Positions 1 through 9,290 of a stretch of 64,000 nt of DNA are shown piece after piece (position 1 is the stretch's first letter; each line of letters starts with the position of its first letter). The notes under the pieces were generated by a model. It made no database searches, was not told the origin of the DNA, and worked only from the letters and a program-made list of their open reading frames with translations. The position numbers were made by a program, and so were the translations under genes. Origin of the DNA: Lepeophtheirus salmonis (taxonomy: Eukaryota; Arthropoda; Copepoda; Siphonostomatoida; Caligidae). The stretch lies in contig NC_052139.2 of assembly GCF_016086655.4 (NCBI RefSeq), positions 29,082,002 to 29,146,001 on the forward strand, given 5' to 3'.

Positions 1-3000
1 AGGCTCGAAGCCTCGTGTTCCGTGGGACTCTGGAGGTGGAGTCTGACATCGTGTTCCAACTCGCGGCGCTAGGTTTGCAGGCCATGCACTTGGACTATGT
101 GGACGAGCCTTCTTGCCGGTGCCTCCTGAAGAAGAGTCCTCTGGTGCCTTTGCACATCCTGAAGGAGCATTCCTCTCTCTCCCATTCTGAAGAGTGTGTC
201 ATTCATCACTATAAAAAAACCAAAGGACAGACGCGTGGACAAGCGCTCGTCAATTACATGACGATTGTGGAATCCATGCCAACGTATGGCGTACACTACT
301 TTGAAGTGTTTGACAAGAGACAAAAGCCCTGGTGGCTTGGCCTGAGCTGCAAGGGTATCGCACAATATTCCTATCAAGACAGAAAAGTCCCTGTTCGCGT
401 CTTTCAGTGGAAAAGACTCGAAAATCTATATTTTCGGGACAAAAAATTTAGTATTGAAGTGCATGATCTCAAAAGAGTCATTCAAACCCCAAGTAGTACA
501 GATTTATATGATGATTCACTCAAACTTGAGGAATCCTCTTTGGGTGACACTGAGCTCCTAGATGCTATTCATGATTCTACAACCCGTGTGTCAACGTCTC
601 GAAGGTCCTTTCATCCAGGAAGTATTCGTGTCTACGTTTGGTTCGGAAAAACGCAGGGACTTACAAAGTGTATTTGGCAAAGTGCTATTTCCCAACATCA
701 GTTTTATTTAGATCGTAAACGTGCCAAATTGAGACATCATGCTCCACCAAGAACTTTAAATGAAATAGCAAGGGAGTTGACGCGTAGTTCTGCGTCTTTA
801 TCATCTGCCAGCTCGATATCCAATCTTTCTAGACAATCTTCTACATCTACTCATTCCCTTGTAGGAGCCATGGGTGGAAAACGTGATGATGATGGCAATG
901 AAGAGAATGTTAGTGAGGAAACGCGTCGAGCTCGTATTGAAATGTTATCAGCTCTCCGAGCTAGACGTGAAGCTTTAGATTCAAAACTAAAAGAAAAAAC
1001 CAAACTATTAAAAGAACTTTGCCTTAAGGAGGGAGAACTGACGGGAGACTTACCACCTGAAACTCCTTGTAGTCCTGGAGAAAGTCTTCCTACCATTAGG
1101 CGTCGTGTTGGAACAGAATTTGAGCTCAATTTTGAGAGACTCTTGCTCAATAACACTTGTGGCTCTTCACCTCAAGAAGATATGCTCGCAAATTTAGAGC
1201 TTGAGCGTGAGATTCAAATGCAAATTACTAATGCAGCACTCAAAATATCTAATGATATGAGTGTGTCAAAATCCGTCCGGAAACAAAGAAAAATATCCTA
1301 TCAACAAAGTCAGAGGAAACTAAAAGAAATTGAAACAAAACTGAGCGATCTACGCTTAAAACAATCCTCAAAGAATAAAAAGTCTTTTGAAGAAGAGTCT
1401 GAACTGCGGCGGCGTTTATCTGTCCCTGATCTTGAAAGGTGTCCTTCCAATTCCAGCCTGGAAGAAGATGTTGATGAAATCGACAATCAGGGTCGACTCC
1501 CTCTCTCACCTCGTTCCTGTCCTACTTCTCCTCGAAAGAATACTTCTATTGGTAGATCATCAGAGTCTATGACTATAGAATCTTCCTCGAATTCCCAAAG
1601 GTATGTTAAGGTTATTTTATATGTTATGACATATTATATTATTTTCTCTCATTCTTTATTAGATTTATTAGAACGGGTGGATACGTTCCTAATTCGGTTT
1701 ACTTACGTTCCTCGTATCGAGTAAAAAGATATCCAACCCTAACTTCCTCTATTGGTAGCACTGACTCTCCCTTAACTCAACGTCCTCATTACAATCATGT
1801 TCAAAATCATCATCAGCATCCTCATCACCACCACCACCACATGCCTGTTCCGACTCCGGAAATGGTTCTTGGATCAAGTAGTACCCGCTCTGCTACACTG
1901 CCATCCCCTTATCGAAATAAATTCGAATTAAATTCTCAGTGCGATTCTCCAGTTGGCTTGTATAACTGCCCTCAGCAACGAACTAGCCAGGCATTTAGCT
2001 CTTTGGATGATATTGATGCACTCCAGCAATTACAGCAAAATTCTTCAAGTCCTGGAGCTCGAAGACTAGAGGCAGCTGCCGGTAATTATCCCAGTCTAGA
2101 ACGATCTGCAAGAAAAAAATTCAATCGTAACGAGGCAGTCTTTGTTCCTCAACGTCCATCTCATCCGCCCCCTCCGCTCCCTCCTCCGCCTTCGAAAGAA
2201 ATTCATCGCTCTATGGAAGACGTTTCTACTCTAGAAGCAGCTGGTGTACATGGTAGATCAAAGATGAGGTATGAGGAAATACGAAGTAACGATGAATATC
2301 CTCGATGGAATTCGTCCCCTCGTGATGGTGGAGGTCCTTATCCATTGCCTGTAACTGTGAATAGAACAACGCTACTCCCTGGACAAACATATCCAGAGCC
2401 TCAACCTGTTAGTGGACTCATTAATATAGGACTTCTCAACAGTAGTAACAGTCACAATAACAACAACAGTATTCAAGACGTACTACTAAAAGATGAGAAT
2501 ATCTCGGAAGAGGATCCTCCTCCCCCACCTTTGTATCCTAAGCAATATTACGCCCGCCGACGATCTGGAATGATTGATAGGAACAATGAGTCTCCTGCAG
2601 TTAATCGAAAAGTGAAACCTCTTCACCTCTCATCCCCTTCAGCAACGACTGGTGGTTCTCCTGTAAATACATCCTTTGAAACTGTGATATCAGGAGATAA
2701 TAATCATCGTGGAAAATATGTTCCTTATAAAGAAACAACTAAGCCATTTGAAATGTCGGATTTTTATAAATATAGTACTAAATTTAGAAATGTGAGTGCT
2801 TCCAGTCTTAAATCAGGAGAGTCTGGAGGAGATTCCTCTGACAGATCATCAACAACATCTGCAGGAAGTAATCAACCACCTCCTGAACTTCCTGCTAGAG
2901 CAATCATTCCTCCTTCAGTACCTTCTACTCCCATTGTTCAAACTGCTACTGTCACACCTACAAAGCCCAAACTATCAGCTCAAAATAGTGATTCCTCTCT

Positions 3001-3136
3001 CGGGGATGCCTTTTCATCCGAGATGCTAGCATGGTACAACAATCAGAAGCCTAATTCTGCAAGCGGAACAAATTCTTCTTCTACTTCCTCCTCAAGTAAC
3101 AATAATAATAATAACAAATCCGCTACCCTAGTATGA
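1..3136 (+). CDS. FRMD4: FRMD4A/FRMD4B-like FERM and CUPID domain scaffold protein, 3' part (5' end outside window)
   Basis: The coding sequence is already open at base 3 and continues from outside the window. Exon A runs to 1600 (donor GT at 1601) and exon B from 1663 to the TGA at 3134-3136. The 62 nt intron joins in phase. A second in-frame acceptor lies 9 nt downstream at 1670-1671. Exon A gives the FERM F2 lobe, then the F3/C lobe (nt ~285-490, with PWWLGLSCKGIAQY and LENLYFRDKKFSIEVHD), then a basic coiled CUPID/DUF3338 segment (nt ~910-1290, with ARREALDSKLKEKTKLLKE and a PETPCSPGESLPTIRRRVG motif). Exon B is low complexity: a His run (~1815-1840), proline stretches (~2165-2205, 2515-2530) and Ser/Asn runs. 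The protein ends S-A-T-L-V, which fits a class I PDZ ligand. Known FRMD4 proteins link cytohesin/Arf6 and Par3 at epithelial junctions; that role here is inferred from family. Assignment to FRMD4 is strong; A versus B cannot be decided. Confidence 0.93.
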
Positions 3137-3318
3137 TTAATTATTTATCCCCTTTCCCCAAAACCCGTCCCAATATTATTATTATTATTATCATAATTTA
3201 TCAAGTACAAATCCAAAATATATATCCACATTTCTTATTTCTGTATTAATATTATTATTAAATAGATATTATTTTTATATATATCTAAGTATTGTTATAT
3301 AAAATTATATATATACTT

Positions 3319-3324
3319 AATAAA
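3319..3324 (+). terminator. AATAAA poly(A) signal for the FRMD4-like gene
   Basis: A canonical AATAAA lies 183 nt after the FRMD4 stop, in very AT-rich sequence and 116 nt before the RDM1 start. Transcript 3' ends would confirm it. Confidence 0.5.
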
Positions 3325-3439
3325 TATGAGATATGATGAAAAATGCAATCCCTATTATATTAATACCTCTTTTATTATTAACATCCCCTTATAGTCCTAC
3401 ATTCTGGTCCTTCCTTGGCTTCTTAAATAACAAAGAGTT

Positions 3440-4339
3440 ATGGACAATGTGGAAATCATTGACTTCAATCTACCTCTTGGAGCAAGCAAAAGCATTGTCA
3501 TAAATAAAATACCTTGGAACAAATCCTCAGAGGAATTAAAGTTCTTTTTGGAAAGATGCTACCAAAGTTTTGGACTTATTCACTCAATCATACTTAAAAA
3601 AAGACCGGCAGACAATGTTTCAAAGCATAAAAGCAAGCTAAGTCAGAAACTCAAACAAGTGTCGAGTAATAATCAGAGTCCGGATAAAGTCCTCACTGAC
3701 ATGAGCAATTGTAAACGCAGAGCTTATTTTGTCGCTTTTATAAATTTTTATTCTTCAAATTCTACTGCAGAAGCGAGAATCAAAACCCATGGATGCCGGA
3801 TCATCAGAAATTCAAAACCATTTCGTGTGATTGTCAAAATAAGTAGAGGTTTTACTGAGCCTCGAGGATTGAACTACAGAGAGAGTGTTGAGCTAGCAAA
3901 TTATTATTTTGGTTTCAATGGTTGGAGTTATAAAATCATTTACCACCGTGCTGAAAGTATGTTTCCTCATATTTTAAGAAATGATATTAGGACAGAGTCC
4001 AGAACAACTCATGAAGGAAATAAATTGCTATGGGTCTCAGTTGTTCGAGTTGTTGTGGAGGACTTGATCGTTGAGGGTGTAGCCAGAGAAATTATTGATC
4101 TGGATGTAGATATTTCACGAAAAGGAGCCGAATTCCGAAGAGCTCAAACCCAAGCATCTAGAGAGGCCCTTGTGAATGCTTTGGGAAAGCTACTCATTGT
4201 CATTATAAGTCATTCAGGGTGTAAGAAAATCAAGGCTGTTATTGACACCAATGTAAAGGATCCTTTTTTCTATGATCCTCTTTGGGAGACATCTAATTTG
4301 GAACTTACAAAGTTCAGTTGCAGCGAGTCAACTGACTGA
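3440..4339 (+). CDS. RDM1: RAD52 motif-containing protein 1 (RDM1)-like, single exon
   Basis: This is an uninterrupted 299-codon frame, close to the ~284 aa of vertebrate RDM1. The N-terminal half is an RRM: the RNP-2-like SIVINKIPW at residues ~18-26 and an RNP-1-like RAYFVAFINFYS at ~94-105, split by a Lys/Ser-rich insertion. The C-terminal half carries the RAD52-like motif that names the family: ELANYYFGFNGWS (residues ~152-164) and a late helix with SREALVNALGKLLIVII (~235-252). RDM1 proteins bind single-stranded DNA and RNA and are tied to recombinational repair and cisplatin response in vertebrates; function here is by family. The ATG at 3440 is chosen because it directly precedes the RRM and no earlier ATG extends it. 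The gene starts 303 bp after FRMD4 on the same strand, so its promoter must be in that gap or in FRMD4. No introns, unlike vertebrate RDM1. Confidence 0.88.
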   Translation: MDNVEIIDFNLPLGASKSIVINKIPWNKSSEELKFFLERCYQSFGLIHSIILKKRPADNVSKHKSKLSQKLKQVSSNNQSPDKVLTDMSNCKRRAYFVAFINFYSSNSTAEARIKTHGCRIIRNSKPFRVIVKISRGFTEPRGLNYRESVELANYYFGFNGWSYKIIYHRAESMFPHILRNDIRTESRTTHEGNKLLWVSVVRVVVEDLIVEGVAREIIDLDVDISRKGAEFRRAQTQASREALVNALGKLLIVIISHSGCKKIKAVIDTNVKDPFFYDPLWETSNLELTKFSCSESTD

Positions 4340-5367
4340 TGTCCTTTAATCAAACTCCCTGACGTTTGCAATTACTGTCCTCTGCATAGATAGCATGATT
4401 TGAACATTATCCTTTTAAACTCAAGTGGAACACTCCACTTGATTTTTGTGCAGCTAAAACGCAATATAAAGTCATATATATATATATATTCATTTATCAG
4501 AGCTACGCCACACTACAATTACCTTTTATTACATCATACTGTCAAAAAAGAAAAATCCTGGCGTCACATTAGATAATAAGCAAATTAGAAAAATAATTTT
4601 ATTCTCATATAAAGCAACCTGGGCGGCATTAAACAAGGATCCCCTCTCTTATGATGTAAGACGACAACATGTCCCTGAAGTGCAACACATTTCTGTAGAT
4701 AAGCTCGTTCTCTCTTTAACTTGACTCTTATAAAATTTACAAATGGAACTTAGCAACTAAACATACTCATATTACGTAATAGGATACACTATTACTCCAT
4801 AGTTAATAAAATACAAAAGTGAATTCTCATTTATAAATGACCAAACAAAAGAAAAAAAATGACGTATTTTTGTTGGGAAAAAATATATATATTCTTTTTT
4901 TTTTTTAAATAAATTATTCTTAAAAAAGTCCTCTTATGATTAAAAATATTTTTTTTATACGAAAAAATTTGAGATACATTCAGCTATATAAAGAGATATA
5001 TAATATATTTACTTTCATATTAAATATGTAAAATCACTGATTCCATAGATTCTGCGTTTTGTAAGTTAATCAGAAACATGGTGGGGGGAAATAACACTTC
5101 ATTGATATAAATAAGTTCGAAAAAGGAGAGACACACAGGCATGGGGAAAATTGCTTTCAATAAGTTTGAAAGAAGGAAAAAAAAAAAAAAAATTATATAT
5201 GAAGAATCAACACAAATATTATTTCCTTTATGAAAGAAAAGAATAATTCCTCATCACTAACCCAAGACACCCAAACCAAAAGTATTGCCAATTCCTGAAT
5301 TCTAATGCCCACTTCCTCGTAAAAGCATACTAATAATGTTGACAAGAGACCTAACGCATCTCATTTC
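4340..5367. other. AT-rich gap between convergent RDM1 and CREB genes
   Basis: This 1.03 kb has no credible coding frame. It must hold both 3' UTRs, since RDM1 (+) and the CREB gene (-) end tail to tail. It contains several homopolymer A/T runs (e.g. 4893-4905, 5176-5191) and an (AT)n stretch near 4474-4489. TTTATT motifs near 4526 and 4596 could be minus-strand AATAAA signals for CREB, but none is decisive. Confidence 0.5.
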
Positions 5368-6147
5368 TCAATTTTTTTGTCCAGTATAGAGTTCTTTGAG
5401 GGATTTCAACTCCTCTATTAGAGCTTTATTTTGGTTTTCAAGTACGGCCACCCGGTTTTCTAAGCATCGTATGTATTCCTTCTTCTTGTTGCGACACTCT
5501 CTGGCCGCCTCTCTGTTTTTGAGTAGTCTTATTTCTCTTTTCCTGGAGGCATCTTCCGCAGCAGAGTTATGAGAGCTGGCGTTGGGAGAGACGGTCATCA
5601 CTTGGGACGAGGAAGAGTTGTTGGAGGAGGAGTTGTTGGAAAGGGTTCCGGGGATGAAGACGGTTTGTCCGTTGGAGTTGGCGGTGGCTGCGTATTGGAC
5701 CACAGACGAGGAGGACTCGTTCAGTGCGGCAGGACTCACGATTTGATATTGTTGTCCGTTGATGGTGATGGTTTGAACGGGCGCTTCAGACGTCGTCACT
5801 TCGATCGTCTCTGTCTGCTGCTCCCCACCCTTCATCACCACGTCCTCCTCCACCTCCTTCAGGTCCTTGAGTATCTTGCAGTAGGAAGGCTGTCGACTCA
5901 GCACGCCCCTTCCCCCGCCAGTCTCCCCCGTCTTGTCAATCACGACATACTGCACTTCCTTGGGCCCGGGAGACTCTTCCACCACCTCCTCTTCCTCGAT
6001 CACTGTGTGCTCCACCACGTCCGGCTCCTCTTGCTTCGTCACCACAGGAGAGGCACTCGAGGACGACATGATCTTCCTTCTCTTCTTACGATTCAAATGG
6101 CTGCTCAGGTCGCTTGATGTCTTCACCTTACTTTTGTTGTTATTCAT
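5368..6147 (-). CDS. CREB: CREB/CREM/ATF1-family bZIP transcription factor, single exon
   Basis: A 259-codon intronless frame. A kinase-inducible domain lies at residues ~80-103 with the core LSRQPSYCKILKDL; the phospho-acceptor equivalent to CREB Ser133 is Ser88. A Gln/Ser/Asn-rich middle (residues ~125-190) corresponds to the Q2 transactivation region. The bZIP (203-255) has KNREAARECRNKKKEY, then the zipper CLENRVAVLENQNKALIEEL, almost identical to animal CREB. It should bind cAMP response elements as a dimer in the nucleus and recruit CBP when Ser88 is phosphorylated (family knowledge). Odd points: R-Q-P-S replaces R-R-P-S at the kinase site, and Asn replaces the usual second Arg in the ECRRKK part of the basic region. 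A downstream Met at codon 27 is an alternative start. The single-exon structure could be an old retrocopy, but the frame is fully intact and a GC-rich promoter-like region lies upstream. Confidence 0.95.
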   Translation of the reverse strand: MNNNKSKVKTSSDLSSHLNRKKRRKIMSSSSASPVVTKQEEPDVVEHTVIEEEEVVEESPGPKEVQYVVIDKTGETGGGRGVLSRQPSYCKILKDLKEVEEDVVMKGGEQQTETIEVTTSEAPVQTITINGQQYQIVSPAALNESSSSVVQYAATANSNGQTVFIPGTLSNNSSSNNSSSSQVMTVSPNASSHNSAAEDASRKREIRLLKNREAARECRNKKKEYIRCLENRVAVLENQNKALIEELKSLKELYTGQKN

Positions 6148-6197
6148 GGATGAGATGAAAAGAACCCGGCTTCATCTCTTCATAAACCCCTGATCGA

Positions 6198-6205
6198 TGA
6201 CGTCA
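6198..6205. promoter_or_regulatory. Full palindromic CRE (TGACGTCA) 51 bp upstream of the CREB start codon
   Basis: The perfect octamer TGACGTCA, the binding site of CREB-type bZIP proteins, sits just upstream of the CREB ATG. Mammalian CREB and CREM promoters also contain CREs and are autoregulated. A feedback loop here is therefore plausible but inferred. Confidence 0.6.
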
Positions 6206-7806
6206 ATTCTAATCCCTTGATGAGATCACACAATATCTAACCAAGCTTCACTAATGGCGGACTCAACAAATATAGAAGCCTTCCGGAAATGACGAACAAA
6301 CGGAAACGAAAGGAGGTTCCGTTGAATACTACACTTCTTCCCTCCAATTACATATCTTTCATACACGCAGTGACGCCATCCACTACTACACGCCTAACAA
6401 AATAATCTTCTCCTAACTCCCGCCTCTTCCTCCTCTCCTACGCGCGCGCGCAAGCTTCAACTCTTTCTCTACACTTTTTCCCTCCCTTTCTCCCTCTCTT
6501 CTTCTGTTCAGCCTCTTTCTTGCAGCACCTAACAAATAAGAAGTAAAATTACTTTGCTATTCATATATAATTAGCTCCTTTGCCTTACTTCAAACCTCCT
6601 TCCAAGCAGGAAAAATTGACGCACTCTACTTTTGTGTGGCTCTACTAACTGACATTACTCTTAATCTGAAGTTAAAAGCATCAAAGGATAGGCATTTCTA
6701 AGGGATTATGTACAAATGGAAAGAGAGGCTAGTTGCTACACATACAGAAAGACTAAAAGGGGACAAATGTTTGTTTAAACATATGGGAAATCATATTCAT
6801 CAGTCTTTGATGAGGTTATCCCATTAGTCCTGTCAATGTCACTTTTAGATTAAGTATCAATCTTACAAAGTGATTGTTAGAATAGAATAGTCGACATATT
6901 TTGCATAAGGCATAATACGACATCAATTATGACTCATTCTTTAGGAATTTGATATCATTTTTTGCTCTCTTCTTAAATTGGACGTCATACATTCTAAATA
7001 TATATTTCGTAATTTATTTGGTGAACATATCACTGATTAATATTTAAATATTCCTTTAATTGCTCAGATGGAGATTTTGACGCAATATCATGATTTTGAC
7101 ATATATTATATATTAATATCTCAGAAAATAGATGACTATGGCAATGGAAAGGATAAAATATTCTTCTATAATTATCCTACTTTTCTCATCTTTAATCGAT
7201 CCAAAAAATAAAAATAATTGTACAAACCTAGCTATTTTTAGAGATCTTTTTAGTGTTCCTACGAACCTACGGACATAGAGTAGGTATTTAATCAAAAATT
7301 TCAAATTCTATTCCTTTTCTCCCCTTCAAAACTGTTTTATCTAATAGATAATGGTAAAAAAATACATTTTCATACCAAAATCATGTCTGTAACTTCAATA
7401 TTAATGAAGTTATAACAAATTTATCATCGAAATTTCACCCTTTTCTTTCCGTACTGTTTATAGTATAAGTCTTATAACCTACACCAAAATCTGTGATCCA
7501 ATAAAATATGATATTTGAATAAAGCAACACAACTTTCTTATGCATTAACAGAATTGAGTGAAATTTTCATGAAGTACAGTATGGTGGAAATGATGATATT
7601 TTAAAATACCTGCAATTGAATTGTATAATATGAAATTCGAGTATATGAATATCTTCCTTGCTCTCCAGAAAATTAATGATAGTCATTGAAAAAAAAGTAG
7701 ACGTTAAGACAAATGAAGGTATATTAGCTAGGCATGATATTCACTCCTCGGATCTATTGAATGACTGGAGATTCAAGTTTCCTCTTGAGAGGAGTTAAGG
7801 TCTTTA
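6206..7806. other. CREB 5' flank and AT-rich intergenic region
   Basis: The stretch 6206-6520 is relatively GC-rich and pyrimidine-rich on the plus strand, with a CGCGCGCGC run at about 6441-6450, and is the likely CREB promoter and 5' UTR. From ~6530 to the transposon at 7809 the sequence is AT-rich with no coding frame I can support. Confidence 0.45.
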
Positions 7807-7808
7807 TA

Positions 7809-8696
7809 CAGGTGTGCGCGTCTAAAACTGAACACTCCTTTAAATTTTACGTCATGCACATATTCGTGATTTTATTGAGTTGAAACCGGTTAATACTTCG
7901 AGGCAAGGGTCTTGACTAGTTATAAACGAAACTCAAGGAAAATCTAAATAGCAACAGGTAAACAACAGCCCATAATATGGAGAGACGTCGAGTTGCAATT
8001 TGGAACTTTCCGCGCGGGGAAAAACTCCCACTGAAATTGCCAAGGTTCTAAACTGCAGACGCACCACCGTTTACAGAGTTGTAGCCAAAGGGACTCCTGA
8101 GGCGGCCACAAGATCTAAGTCAATGCCTCGAAGGTCGGACAAAATGGTTGCTGCCGTGAAAAAGTCTGTCGAGGACAAGAGAGGCACCGTCAGCGGCCTC
8201 TCCAGGGAGTTCAACGTCAGCAGAAGGACCATGGACCGGCTAGTTAAGAAAGATATTGGCCTTAAGGTCTACAAGAGAACCCCTCGTCAATCATTCAAGC
8301 CTGTAGACAAGGAAAAACGCCTCGCAAGGTCAAAGATTCTTCTCAACAAGCTTAAGAAAAATGCCTCACTCCCCTGATTGTTCGCCGCTTGACTTTTTGG
8401 CGTTTAAAGGGGATACTGTCGGGAGTCCAATACAAGTCCAAGAACCAACTGAAGTATGCCTTCAAGAATTCGTGAACCTACCTCTACTAGAGCTTCATCG
8501 CCAAGTCATGCAGCAAGTTCCGGTCCAGGCTGGAGTAGGTAGTGGAGAACATGGGCGGCCATATTGAATAGACATGTGTTTAAGACTCTCATCCTTCATG
8601 TTAAATAAATTAATTCGTCGACTCCTTTAAAAATTACAGAATTATTTAACTAGTTTTAAAAATTTCAGAGAGTTCAGTTTTAGACGCGCACACATG
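7809..8696 (+). mobile_element. Tc1-like transposon, internally deleted (copy 1 of family A)
   Basis: The left end CAGGTGTGCGCGTCTAAAA and the right end (inverted, CATGTGTGCGCGTCTAAAA) form inverted termini of about 25 bp. TA dinucleotides flank both ends (7807-7808 and 8697-8698), the duplicated target of Tc1/mariner elements. At 888 bp it is shorter than a full Tc1 element (~1.3-1.6 kb). The missing part is the catalytic middle of the transposase. Two sister copies lie at 41282-41801 and 52651-53202. Confidence 0.9.
7977..8567 (+). pseudogene. Tc1 transposase, DNA-binding half fused to C-terminal tail, catalytic core deleted
   Basis: The ATG at 7977 is followed by a one-base deletion relative to copy 3 (ATTTGG for ATTTTGG), so the helix-turn-helix frame is only open from ~8000. 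It reads ELSARGKTPTEIAKVLNCRR, then a basic linker and a second HTH (GTVSGLSREFNVSRRTMDRL), to about 8340. After a junction at ~8355 the frame changes and the typical C-terminal SPDCSPLDFLAF motif appears. The DDE segment in between is gone, so it cannot be an active transposase. Only a DNA-binding fragment could be made. Confidence 0.85.
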
Positions 8697-8700
8697 TATT

Positions 8701-9290
8701 ATGCCATTGAAAATGGCATTGCCTAATTTTGAAGGTGAGACGGGTATATTGTGTGATCTACATAGGAGACGATTGAGTCTCCCTGAAAACTGGAAGAGTA
8801 GAATCTACTCATCGTTGAGAGGAATTAATGACGGGGGAAAAATCACAGTCCAATTACAGACCTCCGCTAATTGTATTTTAATCTCAAGGACATGTAGGGA
8901 CTGTTGTAAGATATTCAATTACACAGTCCATGCGTTTGTAGATTGCCCGTCTTTAACCATTCTGAAGAAATTTATAAAACTAAATGTAAAAGGTTTGATG
9001 GGTGGAGATGAAAAGTTTCTGGAGGGGATTGTAATGTTTGGACTTTCACGGAGAAAAAAAGGAGATTCATCCGAAACTGACGTCATATGAACCGATTGTT
9101 GAGGAAGAAGTGAGGATATAATTTTGGATATATCTGCGATATATTTGGCCTTATCGCTGGAAATTCCTAACATAGGAACGGATACATGGACCACAGCATC
9201 AGACGTCATCAAGTTTATTCCATCTGTGGGATCCAACAAGGGAAGAGTTTTTAACAGAATAATCAAGAATTTTTGGAAAACCTTATCATA
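8701..9290 (+). pseudogene. Possible C-terminal fragment of a non-LTR retroelement (unrecognised coding remnant)
   Basis: The plus frame from 8701 is open to 9088 and contains a C-x2-C...H-x4-C pattern (CRDCCKIFNYTVHAFVDCP), which resembles the zinc knuckle after the reverse transcriptase of many LINEs. Two in-frame TGA codons (9088, 9100) follow, then the same frame opens again to the TAG at ~9288. A neighbouring frame is open exactly across the stops, so two compensating frameshifts are likely. An overlapping minus-strand frame (8919-9266) is also open; I cannot fully exclude that it is the real one. No confident homologue recognised. Confidence 0.3.

Noticed and set aside
69..1509. Minus-strand frames opposite FRMD4 exon A
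   Set aside because: Shadows of a conserved FERM/CUPID coding region.
5569..6193. Long plus-strand open frames (182 and 86 codons) opposite CREB
   Set aside because: They are shadows of the CREB coding strand; composition (His/Leu/Arg-rich, low complexity) and lack of motifs do not support a gene.
8919..9266. 115-codon minus-strand frame
   Set aside because: Kept only as an alternative to the plus-strand remnant; no motif, and the plus strand shows a better zinc-knuckle pattern.
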